Assembly (NCBI GenBank): GCA_029255685.2
Contig: CM055315.2
Span: 71,701,681-71,765,680 of the forward strand
Direction: 5' to 3'
Length of the DNA stretch: 64,000 bases
DNA from: Silene conica
Lineage: Eukaryota; Streptophyta; Magnoliopsida; Caryophyllales; Caryophyllaceae
Part shown: positions 24,061 through 36,012 of the stretch, one piece after another
Layout: each line of letters starts with the position of its first letter
Position numbering within the stretch: position 1 is the first letter of the stretch
Notes under the pieces: model-generated
Databases searched by the model: none
The model's input: only the letters and a program-made list of their open reading frames with translations
Told to the model about the DNA's origin: nothing
Translations under genes and position numbers: made by a program

Positions 24061-24782
24061 TAGATAGTGTTCCATTACAGTCTATAAAACGGAAATTAGA
24101 TATTTCTTTAATTTTTTGATTTTTCTAACTAGATATTTCGTTGATATTTCTTTTATTATCTTCTCATGTGCTACATTAGAGTTTATAGAACGCAAATTTG
24201 ACCGTATTTATTACATTCATATGTTATTTTTTTCCGTTGAAAAAAATAATCTCAAAAGATATTTTGATAACAAATGTAAATATTTTGTTTGTATAATTTT
24301 TTCTTCTTCTTCTTCTTACATATTTATTACGGTCATGGTTTTAAAGTTTTGACCCTCCAACAAACAAATAGAAAAAATAAAAAATTGAACGAAGTAATTC
24401 TTTATTAAATACGTAAAATATTAGGTAATGTTTAACAAAAAAAGTTTAAACTAATTTCAAACATGATTTACAAATATAAATAGTTTTCCAATGCTATCTT
24501 TCATATATTCAATTTTTGTGTTTCATCTCCATACTAGTTTTAATCCCATGTAAATTGCACGGGATTGCTGTTTCAAGTGTTCTTATTTATTAATAATATT
24601 TAAAATAATGATTACCCATATTTAAGATTTTCAATTTTTTATATAACTTCATATGACCGACATGCTAAGAATATATATATATATATTGTGAGTTGATTAT
24701 GTTATTAATTTTTTTTTAAAAAGTCCGTAAAGTAGAGTTCTCACAAAGTTCTCATTGTAAGGTGGTTCTCACCGGATCTCAA

Positions 24783-24827
<45 letters not shown>

Positions 24828-27736
24828 CTATACAATTTATATATTCAAAGTATAACAAAACACAATGAACCTATATAATTTGAAATATCAGAACGATCTA
24901 CTGTATACAATCGTAAGTAAATGTTAATACAAAAATCTCAAAATTTTCTTCGTTATATATGCATTTTTCATTGTCACAATTCACTCATAATCATAGTTGT
25001 CAACATGTCAAGTTCTTTGGAGATAGTTTGAAAGTCGGTGGCTTTAATTTACCTCACTCATTTAAAATGATGAGATAGGTTGGTCCTACTCTAGAGGATC
25101 AATATAGTTTCTTACCTTATAAAAAAAAGATATGATTGCCCCCAAGCCCATCATTGCTCGTATTTTTAGGAATGTGAAGTATCTATTATGATATTTTTCT
25201 TTTGCAATTTCAGTAGCCTAGTTTTTTATCGTGTCATTATTATTTGGAGCGGTTTTTTCAAATAACTTTTATGTGAAGCTTTACACATAAACTCTTGAAT
25301 AGTTACTTTCTTACGGTAATTAAAATTTTCATTCATGAATTTTTATGCTAGAATTTTGCTTGTCGTATTTTCTTCTTTTTGTAGCTTTAAATAAACTTTT
25401 TAGATTAGTTCTTATTTTTAATATTTTTGGTACGTTGATATTGATATGATTATCGTGAAAAATATTGATGGTAAATGTATGTTGATGTTATTAATATACA
25501 AAATTAAAAATGGATATAACTATTCTTGATGTATTTGATATAATTTAATTGACATTTTTGGTCATATTGTTCCAAAAATACTTTGATGTAACTAATTCTC
25601 ATGCATCTTAACATGGGCCACCATTACTAAGTTTTCAGGGAAATGAAAAAAAGTTGCAAATGATGACTTGGTTAATGAGAATGGTTTAAATATTCTTGTA
25701 TTAATAAAGATAAGAATTGTAAGAGATCTAGGCAAGACTTCTTTTTGGGGTTGAGATCCGTTATCTTATTTTTGTGTCTCATTGTCTTTATCTAAGGACA
25801 AATCGTTCTTACATAACAAAAACTGAATTGCGATCTAACTACTCCTTCCAACTTTTCTTTGTTTTTACCCTCTCACAATCGGTTTAATTAATATATATCG
25901 TTTGAGGTTGGATGACAAGTGAATGAGGCGAAATATATAATATTTTAACCACTTATTGAGTGGTGAAGGTGTAAGCTATAATAACAATTCTCTCTAACAA
26001 AAAGCTAATTATTTATATTAAACTAATGATGTGTTGTAAGAGGGGACAACGATGTAAAACATGGACATAAAATGGAATAGTAAATTCGTTGTTTTGTTTT
26101 GGCTGATGTCCCTAATAAAGTTACAATCTTTGGTAGTTATAGTACCTCGCATGAAAAGATGAAAATGAGTCGATTGGATCGGGTTTGGGAAATGTCCGTA
26201 TATTTTGGATCGGGTTGGGGTGGTCCGGATATTTCGGGATTCAGGTCAGTTCTGAATGTTAAGTTGTCAGGTTATTTTAGATTTGAGCCACTTCAGGATG
26301 GGTAAATTTGGATCAGGTATGGTCATTTTATGTTGGGTTAATTGTAAGTTTTTTATTTATTACAAGATTAGTTATTTATTATGGAGTGTTGTAACGAATA
26401 AATCCTTTATTATAATGTATATTTAATATGACTTCAAATCACTTCATAACTAGTCGTATATGGGTTAGGTTCATTTAGATCAAGTCACTTCTGGACGGGT
26501 CAAATTGGGTCAATCAAAGTACGGGTTGAGCCTAGGTTAAGTTGGTCGGGTTTGGTCAATACCAAGTTTTGGGTTATAATAAGGTCAAACAACTTCAGAT
26601 CACTTTGAGTCTCGTACCAGTCTTATCAGATCTTGAAAATATTTTCTAAATATTGTCATAGAGTGTGTAGCCTTCATTTAAAATTTCGTACTACCATCTT
26701 CACTAGTAAACTAAAGTTTGCAAAGAGAAAGTTATGATGAATTATGTGTTATTGTATTCACTAACCATATTACCGAATTTTTGATTAATTTTATATTTTT
26801 GTTCACCACGTGTAATATTTTTACATTTTTCTTTGGGAGTGACTTTCTGATATAAGTCCTCCTTTGTTATGGTTTCCTCTTTTAGAATTAAACTATTACA
26901 AAGGATATCAAACATTTGAATTGAATAATTAAATTCTGATATAAGATATTTTGATGGTACGACAGATGATGAAGAAAATAAGATATTATCAGCTTCTGCA
27001 GCCGAAAATGAGATGCCGAGGATGTATCCCAACCGAGACGAGTTCCTTACCTGTACTCTATGTGGCAAATTACACCGGTTTCAACTCCGATCTGAGATCG
27101 ACTGTCAGATCTACTACCAGGCCTATCAATCTCGTGAGCATTGGAGTTGCTCTCAATATCCTTATGCTGAGTAAGTCTTGCTTTTAGTTGCTTCTTCTCT
27201 ATGATATGCACTTACCAGTTCCCACCCATTGAAAATATCTTGGTTGCGGATTTTTTTCGGAACACGAAAGAAAAGTGCCTACGCAAACAAATGATATTTG
27301 GTTAAATATGCAAATAGAATTTTTGGAGGGGGTCAAATTTCTACTCTTATATTTTGTTTTAGTAATTTATTGTAGGGAAACAACGAACATGTTCCTTATA
27401 GAACATCATGAGTTCAAACGTGTATGCATGTAGACAAATATAGATTAAAACATTACATTTTGTGATACGACTACTTACTTTAGTTTCTCTTGACTATTGT
27501 ATATGTATGTCACATTTTAAATAGATGTAACACAAAATTGTTGTTGACTTGGTAGGATAAGTTGTGATATGACGGAAGAAAAGAAAGCTGCAATAACTAA
27601 GAGGGGATGCCCATTCCCTGAGATTGAGAACAAGAATCATAATGGAAGATGCATTGTGGCTGGTTTGGCTGCTTCAAGTACCACCGTTGTAAGAAAGGCT
27701 CCTACTATAAGACGTAGGTCATCCAATAAATCCTAA
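22849..27736 (+). CDS. Copy B: small multi-exon host gene, CDF-like N-terminus, Cys-rich body
   Basis: Proposed exons are 22849-22918, 26966-27170 and 27556-27736. All junctions are GT-AG: donors at 22919 and 27171 (GTAAGT), acceptors ending at 26965 (GACAG) and 27555 (GGTAG). Phases 1 and 2 agree, and exon 3 ends in TAA. Exon 1 resembles copy A (EHMIRIFGFDVPSP), but the copy A ATG position reads ATA here, and TTCCCTACAG lies just upstream, so exon 1 may be internal or the start lost. Exon 2 is acidic, then has a CTLCGK pair and further Cys and Tyr residues that loosely recall a degenerate Dof finger (the usual C-x2-C-x21-C-x2-C spacing is absent). Exon 3 is basic at its C-terminus (IRRRSSNKS). 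Function unknown; a nuclear regulator is a guess. The first intron is 4 kb. Confidence 0.45.
24785..24824. repeat. (AT)n microsatellite
   Basis: About 20 AT dinucleotides inside the large intron of copy B. Confidence 0.95.
26160..26600. repeat. Degenerate GGGTC/GGGTT-rich minisatellite-like stretch
   Basis: Recurring words such as GATCGGGTT, GGGTCAAATTGGGTCAA and GGTCGGGTTTGGTCAA within AT-rich intron sequence. Irregular period. Confidence 0.4.
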
Positions 27737-28369
27737 ATCATTTCATCATCCATGCATGCTCAGACTTCTCCATCCTTAACCGCTTTCATTTTTAGACTTT
27801 CTTTCTTCAATAATAATGCTACTTCCAAAATTCTATCAACTATATTTCATATTTTATCTCTTATATTTATAATATTTAAATATAAGGATATTGCTTAAGT
27901 GCATGGTATACCCTCATATAAGACATTTCACATTTTTTCGGTTATTCCATTCTGATTGATTCAACATCATAGGAACTTGTGTGTAAAATTATCTTGGCAT
28001 TATATTCTTATTTTATTGCTTCTCATTTTCGATGGTTAGTAATCATTAAGGGCAGAATCATGATTTTGTCCGACTAATAAAATATTTTAGCATGGTAGTT
28101 ATTGATTAGAAATCAGTGGTTAGCGAAAAACGACTCAATGTGATGTAAAAGTATTATGGTTATTAGACTGGTTGTTATTGCACACTCCAGCTATATCTGT
28201 AAGGTTACTCATGCCATTTTATCAAGTTAATAGTTGTTTGTTCGGAAACAAACTAAGTACCTCTAGGTACCACGGATGTTGTAAATACCCTCTTATACTT
28301 TGTGAACTATATACAAGGTTTCGAGTCACGATTGTAGATATGCTATCTAGTTAGGGTTAAATTACTTCG

Positions 28370-28951
28370 TGTAATTTAACACTCTTGGGTTGAATGATTA
28401 CAATAACCAAATTTAAAATACAGGAAATCCAAATGATATTAATATACCAACAAATACCATCAACAACAACACAAACCAAAGTTCTCACAAGTAATTCTTG
28501 TGGTTAATAAAGCTAAATTACAATCTAAAGTATAGATGGCGAAATATCTCCATGATCGAATGGGCACCACCTTGCTACTGCTACATCTACACCTAGACTA
28601 GACTATACTAAGGTCCAAAGATAGAACTACGTTGTTTGATATGTTTGATTTGAGTTTTGTTGTCTTTTGCTCGGTGGGAGGAAATCCGTTTATATAGGCA
28701 CTTCATTGCATAAACGTTGGGGGAGCGGTTGAATAACCGCTCACGTCCGCTGATTCCATCCTTTCTTCGGATGCTTACCTTTGCTCCGCTGGACTTCATT
28801 TGGACTTGCTGCCATCCAGACGCTCTTTTGGGCCCAACCTTTGCTTTATGTGTCTAATTTTGTACTGGCCTAATTAACAACCCCTTCTCTTACGGGCCTT
28901 CTAACCATTAAGATAATTAATGCTTAGGGTAGTAAATTTTTAGTGCTAACA
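28370..28951 (-). mobile_element. Possible small solo LTR
   Basis: On the minus strand it starts TGTTAGCACT and ends TTAAATTACA (TG...CA, short inverted ends). It has a CTATATAAAC box near 28692-28701 and no coding capacity. No convincing target duplication was seen, so the boundaries are provisional. Confidence 0.35.
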
Positions 28952-29203
28952 GTAGTGTTAAAAAAGCTTTAGAAAGATAAAACAAATAGTTACGTATTGA
29001 ACGTTGATAAAGTTCTTAAATCTCTTGCTATGCATGTCTTGGATAATATGAGGCAATGGTTATTCTTACATATATTATGTTGGAGAAAAATAGGCTAAGA
29101 CATGCTGTATTTAGTACTTAGTTACGTTACCCATATGCGTATTGTTGCTTGTAATGAGTATAGGATGTGAGATGTGCGCCCGAGGCTCGTGCTAAGAGTT
29201 GCC

Positions 29204-29264
29204 CTGCCGGTACAAGGACCGTACTGGCCAGGACATGCCCGTCCCTGATGGGACAAGTCCCAAA
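29204..29264. repeat. Three degenerate 20-21-bp units in E4 LTR
   Basis: CTG-led units start at 29204, 29224 and 29245, centred on GGTACAAGGACC, AGGACATGCCC and the perfect inverted repeat GGGACAAGTCCC. They lie about 385-445 bp into the LTR, close to the E1 and E2 unit positions. Confidence 0.5.
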
Positions 29265-29899
29265 ACAAAGAACCCTTCGCCCGCCCCTCCTATCGAACTA
29301 GGATGAACCCTAACCGATGGCACATCATTTTTTAGGAGCAGGACCACCACTAGGTATCCAAAAAATATGGAAAATCTATTGGTGTCGAAAAATTAAATAG
29401 TTTACCCTATATGATCACTCGATTTGGAGTCCACATGAACAAATGGCCCCCCTTCCACTGTTTGAAGTCTTATAAATGTTATCTATGTGTAAAATAGTTG
29501 TTTATGCTTACTACTATACATATCATAACGAACCACGTGTCATGTTTGACTCACTCACTTGTTTGTTGATGGTTTTTGGATGGCTCAAGTGTGGCATGTT
29601 TACCATGATTAATCATTTGGGTAAAATCATATATAAAATATACTTATCAAACTTTTCCAAGTTAAACCCTTGCTTGTCCTCAAGTAAGTATAAGAAACTA
29701 GACCAACCCACGTACGCAAATTAATTCCCGAAAATAGTTAATTAGACAATATGGGAAAATGGACAAAGCATTACATGGATGAGAATTATATGACGACGTA
29801 TATAAAGCAAATGACTACAAATGTTCTTTCAAGCTCTTGCATGATCTTTTAATTTTCAGACTCTCACGTTACGCTCAAACTCATTTACATGTGAAAGGA

Positions 29900-29947
29900 T
29901 ATATATATGTGTGTGTGTGTGTGCGCGCGCGCGTGTGTGCGTGTGTG
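29900..29947. repeat. (AT)(GT)(GC)n microsatellite
   Basis: Compound alternating purine-pyrimidine run, a potential Z-DNA former. Confidence 0.92.
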
Positions 29948-30495
29948 AAAATCACTCACCTATCGCCGAGTCATTTGAATGTGCGAACAATATAGTATGG
30001 TAATCAATTCAAATGAAAATATAATAACATCAAATATAATGTAAGCAAATGAAAACAAAACAAAAATTAAAAAGAAGGCAATTTTGAGATCGGTAAGAAA
30101 GAGGACAAATATATTATGGAGAGTGAAGCTAAGTTAAGTTAACAACTATCCAGTGCACGGATGCTCAATCCAATTCCCAACCCAATATCGAAAGTTAATT
30201 ATCGAGCCCAAAGTAGTGTATTGGCTATTTTCGTTCTTTACAAAACATAGTAAATCTTCCATGTATTTTGAATATTAATAAAACATGGAAATTAGTTTTG
30301 TTTCTCATTTTTTCTTTATTTTTCCTTTTGAAAAACATATATGAATATGCTTCCTTTTTCATTTTTTTTCTTTTCATTTCGGAAATTAGCAATTCCCTTT
30401 TTGGCCAACTCACATTGATATTTTCAAATATGTAACCTTCCAAATGAGCACCCAAACACGTATTAAAAAGTCACTAGTTTAACAAGGTAGACACG

Positions 30496-30496
<1 letters not shown>

Positions 30497-30552
<56 letters not shown>
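30497..30552. repeat. (TA)n microsatellite
   Basis: Nearly perfect TA repeat with one interruption. Confidence 0.95.
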
Positions 30553-30845
30553 GCTAGTATTTTTTATGAAGAATAATTCATGAAAATGATGCAAAATTTT
30601 GGGCAAAATTTTTTGTGAATCACTTAAAATGCTTACAAAATAAGAATGAAATGCTTATCAAATAGTGAAAACAAGACCATAGTTATGCGTAATTGATATG
30701 ACACAAACCATAAAAACACCCACCCTCACCAAAGTGAGAACAAAAATAAATATAAATTGGTCTAAATAAAGGTTCTACCTTACCATTATGTGGTTTGCCC
30801 AAAATGAAGATCAAGCTTATTAATTAAGAACAAATACTTTTAAGG

Positions 30846-31207
30846 GTTAATTTATAAATAATATCAATATAATAACCATTTTTCATAATCGGTACCAACA
30901 TGATTGATAATTAGTAATCAATACCAAAATATTAACTTTTTTCTACGATAGGTAAACAAGTGATCACGTGAAAATCCCATACTATTCTACTCGTACAGAT
31001 CCAAAAAGCCATTATTCAAGTACAAACCTCTACTCACCCATCTTCAAAATCATTCTCTTAGATAAAAACACTTTTTAAAATAGGAAAAAACTATAGTAAA
31101 AATGCGACTTGGTACCTAACTTAGAAAAAAGTTAATATCTTGATATTGATTACTAATTATTGATTATGTTGGTATTGATTATGAAAAAGAAGACTAAAGT
31201 TGGTAGT
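30846..31207. repeat. MITE-like inverted repeat
   Basis: 30846-30960 is similar to the reverse complement of 31095-31207 (shared words such as AATCAATACCAA, AATTAGTAATCAAT and ATTAACTTTTT), with a central spacer of about 135 bp. A single related arm occurs at 13240-13345. No coding sequence, which fits a foldback or MITE-like element. Confidence 0.55.
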
Positions 31208-31941
31208 GTTTATCAATTTACCCTACTTTTAAATACTATGTTTGGTTCTATAACCATACTATTAGACTCTTATAATATTAAACTATTTTTCTCATAAAAT
31301 TAGTAAACCAAGATCTAGTGCATGCAATATGTGAATTAATTCAAATAAGTAGAAATAAGATTTTTTCTTACAATGATTTGGACGAAAAGGAGCACAAGAT
31401 AGGACTCCTACCTAACCTTGTTCTTAAGTTTAATAATATTAGAATGATCCTTAAAGATCCAAGTTTCAAGTGTAGAAATGCTCCTTTTAGTTGCACCCAA
31501 GATTCACCCTTAACTCTAATAAATATTAACTAGATAATATATTAGAAACCTAAAATATTAATTTTAATACTATTATTATTACTACTCCGGTAATATTGTT
31601 GTGATATTAGAATTTTATGAACAAATTTTGCATAAAACAAGTTTTTATGAAAATTTAGAGAGAAAAAAGCATTAGGATATGAAGAATCAATTAGAGAACA
31701 TCTTATTAACTAATACGGGAGGAGGGATGCCGGTTTTCTAGAGTCCCTTGGGAAGGGTTAGCATGCTTTGCCTTTTTTTTCTCTAATCAAGAATCATAGG
31801 CTAGGTTTCGGTATATAGGTGTAATCATTTATTTACAATTAAAACAACAACTAATGACAGCCTATACCTATCCCCATTAAACCGGCACCTCCATCAAAAT
31901 GTCCTATATTTTATCTTTCACAATTTGTCAATTGTCATATA

Positions 31942-31985
31942 ATGTGTGACATGTGACATGTGACATGTGACATGTCACATATGAC
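31942..31985. repeat. GTGACAT heptamer repeat
   Basis: Short tandem GTGACAT units running into an inverted end (GACATGTCACAT). Confidence 0.8.
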
Positions 31986-32074
31986 ATGTTATTTAGATAA
32001 TGTATGCATAGTTAACTAATTAAATATAATTACATAATTGGTTAATTATACTTAACAATATAAGTAGTAATTCA

Positions 32075-33140
<1,066 letters not shown>

Positions 33141-33286
33141 AAGTGACTTGAAGTCCAAAAGAACAGGGCCTTAATATAATCTACAACATTTTGTAATTAT
33201 AACTAACTAATTATTCTTGTCTCCAATGTTTCATAAACATTAATAAATTTTAGTAATATAACATTTTAATTACTGAATTGGATCTT

Positions 33287-34487
33287 TGTAACACCCCTCT
33301 ATTTGTCGCATGAGTAACTCGATCGAGTTGACCCAAGGTCTGTCGTGTTGCTGAGTTGTGACCCAACTCGGCCGAGTACCTCGTACTTGACCGAGTTAAT
33401 CGAACTCGGTCGAGTTGCCGTAACTCGGCCGAGCTAGCTCAACTCGGCCGAGCTAGTCTTTTCGTGTCAGCGTCGCGGTAACTTATAAAAGAAGTTCGGA
33501 GTTAAAAGTTAGAATTTACCGTAGTTAGTTGTCGTTATTCACCTTTTTTCTCTCAAAACCCTCTCACACTAAAACCTTAAGAATTCATACCAGAGTCTAG
33601 TTACGCCGATCATCTTAGCCTATCATCGTCGTCGCTAACTAAATTTCGGATTCGTTATTAGTGTGCTTTAGGATAAGTATGTTGTGACGATTATTGTTAG
33701 TAATACCTTATATGTTATCTTAGGAGGATATTTTGTAGAAGAACGGTGGCAGAATCGATGTATCTTTACCTTGTGTGATTTGCCTTGAGGTAGGGGTTTC
33801 CCTACTCAGTTATCTGTAATGTGATTGTGATAGTATTTCTGCTATATTGTGACGATCATAATGTTGTGATGTAAGACTGATATCACCTGTGGTTCCGAGA
33901 TGAGATGTGAAATTAATATTTTGGACCATTGCGGGAAATGGCTCTCAATCCTACGATCGCCCTTTTTGGGACCTGCCACGGAGGGGATGTGCACATTAAT
34001 GTTTGGGTACCACTAGCCGCGAGCAAGTGGGGGGTTGGTTATGGGACTATGGAACAGGTCGCCGTTGTAAGATGATTGGCTGTTGGTGATATGAACATGT
34101 TGTGCTTCGAGATTGTTATACTGTTCTTGATTTTGGTAGTGACGATATTGCGCATAACCGATCCTTATGGTTTGTGCGCTGTGATGATCCATGGGTATGG
34201 TGAAGAGATTCTTAGCATGTAACTCGATGTTGATGGTTTGCTTGAGGCTGGGAAGGGACTAGTCAACATTGAGAAGTCATAGTAGTCTTCACTTATATTT
34301 AGTCCTTTAGCTTCCGTTGTTCTTTAGCCATCTTTTGAGTTTGAGCCATTTGTAATGTTTATACTTGTAATTTAATAAAAGTTTCTCATGCCTTTCTTTG
34401 ATATATTATACCTCGAGTAACCGAGATAGTAATGCTTTCATAATCTAATGGTCCTTTCTAAAAGCCTTGGGTTATGAGGGTGTTACA
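33287..34487 (+). repeat. T1 LTR (chromovirus-like family T)
   Basis: It begins TGTAACACCCCT and ends GAGGGTGTTACA, followed by a degenerate tRNA-Met-type site (AGTATTAGAGC at 34491). It contains a five-unit palindrome array close to its start and a GCGGGAAA...CCTACGATCGC module (33930-33960) shared with the T2 and T4 LTRs. The element continues at 34488-34702 and, beyond the copia insertion, from 55081. Confidence 0.8.
33367..33452. repeat. 19-bp palindrome array, T1 LTR
   Basis: Five 10-mers at 33367, 33386, 33405, 33424 and 33443, exactly 19 bp apart: CTCGGCCGAG three times, CTTGACCGAG and CTCGGTCGAG. The 9-nt spacers vary. A lone CTCGATCGAG lies at 33318. Confidence 0.93.
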
Positions 34488-34702
34488 AATAGTATTAGAG
34501 CAATGGTCTTGGAACCTGAACCAATGAACCCAAATGAACTTAGGTGTCTCTAAATAAAATGAACCAAGTAGGAATGTTTGAGGCTACGACAAAGGTTTAG
34601 GAGACGTCCTAAAACCGGGAGATTCCTTACAAACATCTTATTTGGTCATTAAGCGTAGAAATAGACATATGTGTGATATATTGTGTTATCTGATGTGTAC
34701 GC
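34488..34702 (+). mobile_element. T1 leader, part 1 (before copia insertion)
   Basis: Leader sequence starting ATGAACTTAGG... at 34533 recurs at 57693 and, diverged, after the T2 primer site. It is interrupted at 34702 by the copia element and resumes at 55081. Confidence 0.65.
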
Positions 34703-35998
34703 AATTGGAGGAAGTGTCCTCGACAATAGTGTGTTGACATAATTAAAACTCATTTCAATGAAACACAACTGGGAATGTTACTCCTTTAAAGTCGACTGAT
34801 CAACATTTACCGATAATGATTGGCTGTCTAGAGTTTGACATTATCGTCATATGATGGTGTTGATCAGTTGATCCCTTAAGGTCATATCTTTAGGGAATTC
34901 CGTCTCAATGGAATAATTAATTAATATCGTATTGGATACGAATTAATTAATAGCTAGAAATTTGGAAATGATTTTATGTGACGAATATTACTGTAATAGG
35001 ATTATATAATAAACGGTCAAGGTAATAAAATGTTTTATTACACGGTTTTTGTTTACTCGTTTGGGAAACGATTAAATCGAGAGTGAACACGGTTGATCAT
35101 AAAATTACAATTAGTTGTAATTAAATTATGATATTACAATGTTTATAAAATAGTAACTTCGAATTACTAGAGGAATTATTTAACTGTCGTAAAATTGTGA
35201 ATTATGAATTTTAAAGAGTTAAAATTGCATAATTAACAAATTAGTTCATGTGTTATGGGACATGTGTGACATGTTACAAATTAACACAATTGACAAAAAT
35301 AAAATGGGTCTTAATAAGGACCCATTTCAGCCGTGTAGTATGTAGTGTGTATGAAGGTTGTGTGCACAAAATGATTGTGTGTGTAAGTGATCAATAGGTG
35401 TGTAAGAGTGTAAGGAATATGTAAGGCATCTTTATTCCTTTTAGCATTGTGTAAGAGGCCATGCATTGGCTCCCTATTGGCTTGGCTTGGCCGGCCTCAT
35501 GCCGTCATTTGTGAGCATGTTTTGCTCTATATAAGACACTCACACACACCTCACTTACTTACTAGTTGTCTTCTTGGATGCTAACACTCATATTTTCTAC
35601 AACCTCGTTCATACTTGTAGTACTTAGAAAATAGTTTTCTAAGTAAGAATTATTTCCAATACTGGTAATATTAAGGATAATATTATTATTAATTCTAGTT
35701 TACTAATACAATTTTTCTAGTAACAAAAGTTGTGTTGGTTTGAGATCGGGTCCTTGATACGCATCTTTTGGAGACGATTTTGTGTTAGATCGTTGTAAGG
35801 GTATTTCGGTTTTTGAAGACTCATATAATAGGTGATTATTGAGTATAAACCTTCTAAAACCAATGTAATTAAGGACATTCATCCATCTTATGTAATCATC
35901 ATGCATGCATAAAATCTTATTAAGTTTTCAAACCTAAACTTAAAGAAACAAAACTCATATGAGATATGAGTATATAATCTGAAATTAGATTTCCAACA
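34703..35998 (+). repeat. C1 5' LTR
   Basis: Corresponds to 53609-55080. Its first two bases differ from the canonical TG kept by the 3' copy, and it ends TTTCCAACA. TATA-like CTATATAAG at 35527-35535. Confidence 0.85.
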
Positions 35999-36000
35999 AG

Positions 36001-36012
36001 TGGTATCAGCGC
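36001..36012 (+). other. C1 primer-binding site (tRNA-Met)
   Basis: TGGTATCAGCGC, one base from the usual TGGTATCAGAGC, 2 bp after the LTR. Confidence 0.8.

Larger units (their letters stand above)
29090..30480 (-). mobile_element. E4: remnant of an Athila-like element (LTR and 3' interior)
   Basis: At 29649 the minus strand enters an LTR with TGATAAGTATATTTTATATATG, closely patterned on E1 (TGATACGTGTCTATTTTATG). The adjacent tract (AAGCAAGGGTTTAACTTGG) matches the E1 primer region and its GGACAAGCAAGGG neighbour. Segments to 30480 resemble the E1 3' interior. The other end and any gag are not seen. Old and fragmentary. Confidence 0.55.

Noticed and set aside
24535-24580. CCCATGTAAATTGCACGGG palindrome as a transposon end
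   Set aside because: A common short plant repeat word; no partner end or target duplication found.
26099-26305. 68-residue Gly/Ser-rich frame
   Set aside because: Overlaps the degenerate GGGTC-rich repeat in an intron; composition explains it.
30497-30552. (TA)n as a replication origin or terminator
   Set aside because: Simple microsatellite; nothing else supports an origin.
31318-31533. 71-residue frame
   Set aside because: No recognisable motif, AT-rich surroundings, no splice partner; likely chance.
33367-33452. CRISPR-like look of repeat/spacer arrays
   Set aside because: Repeats of 10-12 bp with 9-nt spacers in plant retroelements, no cas genes; far too short and in the wrong organism.
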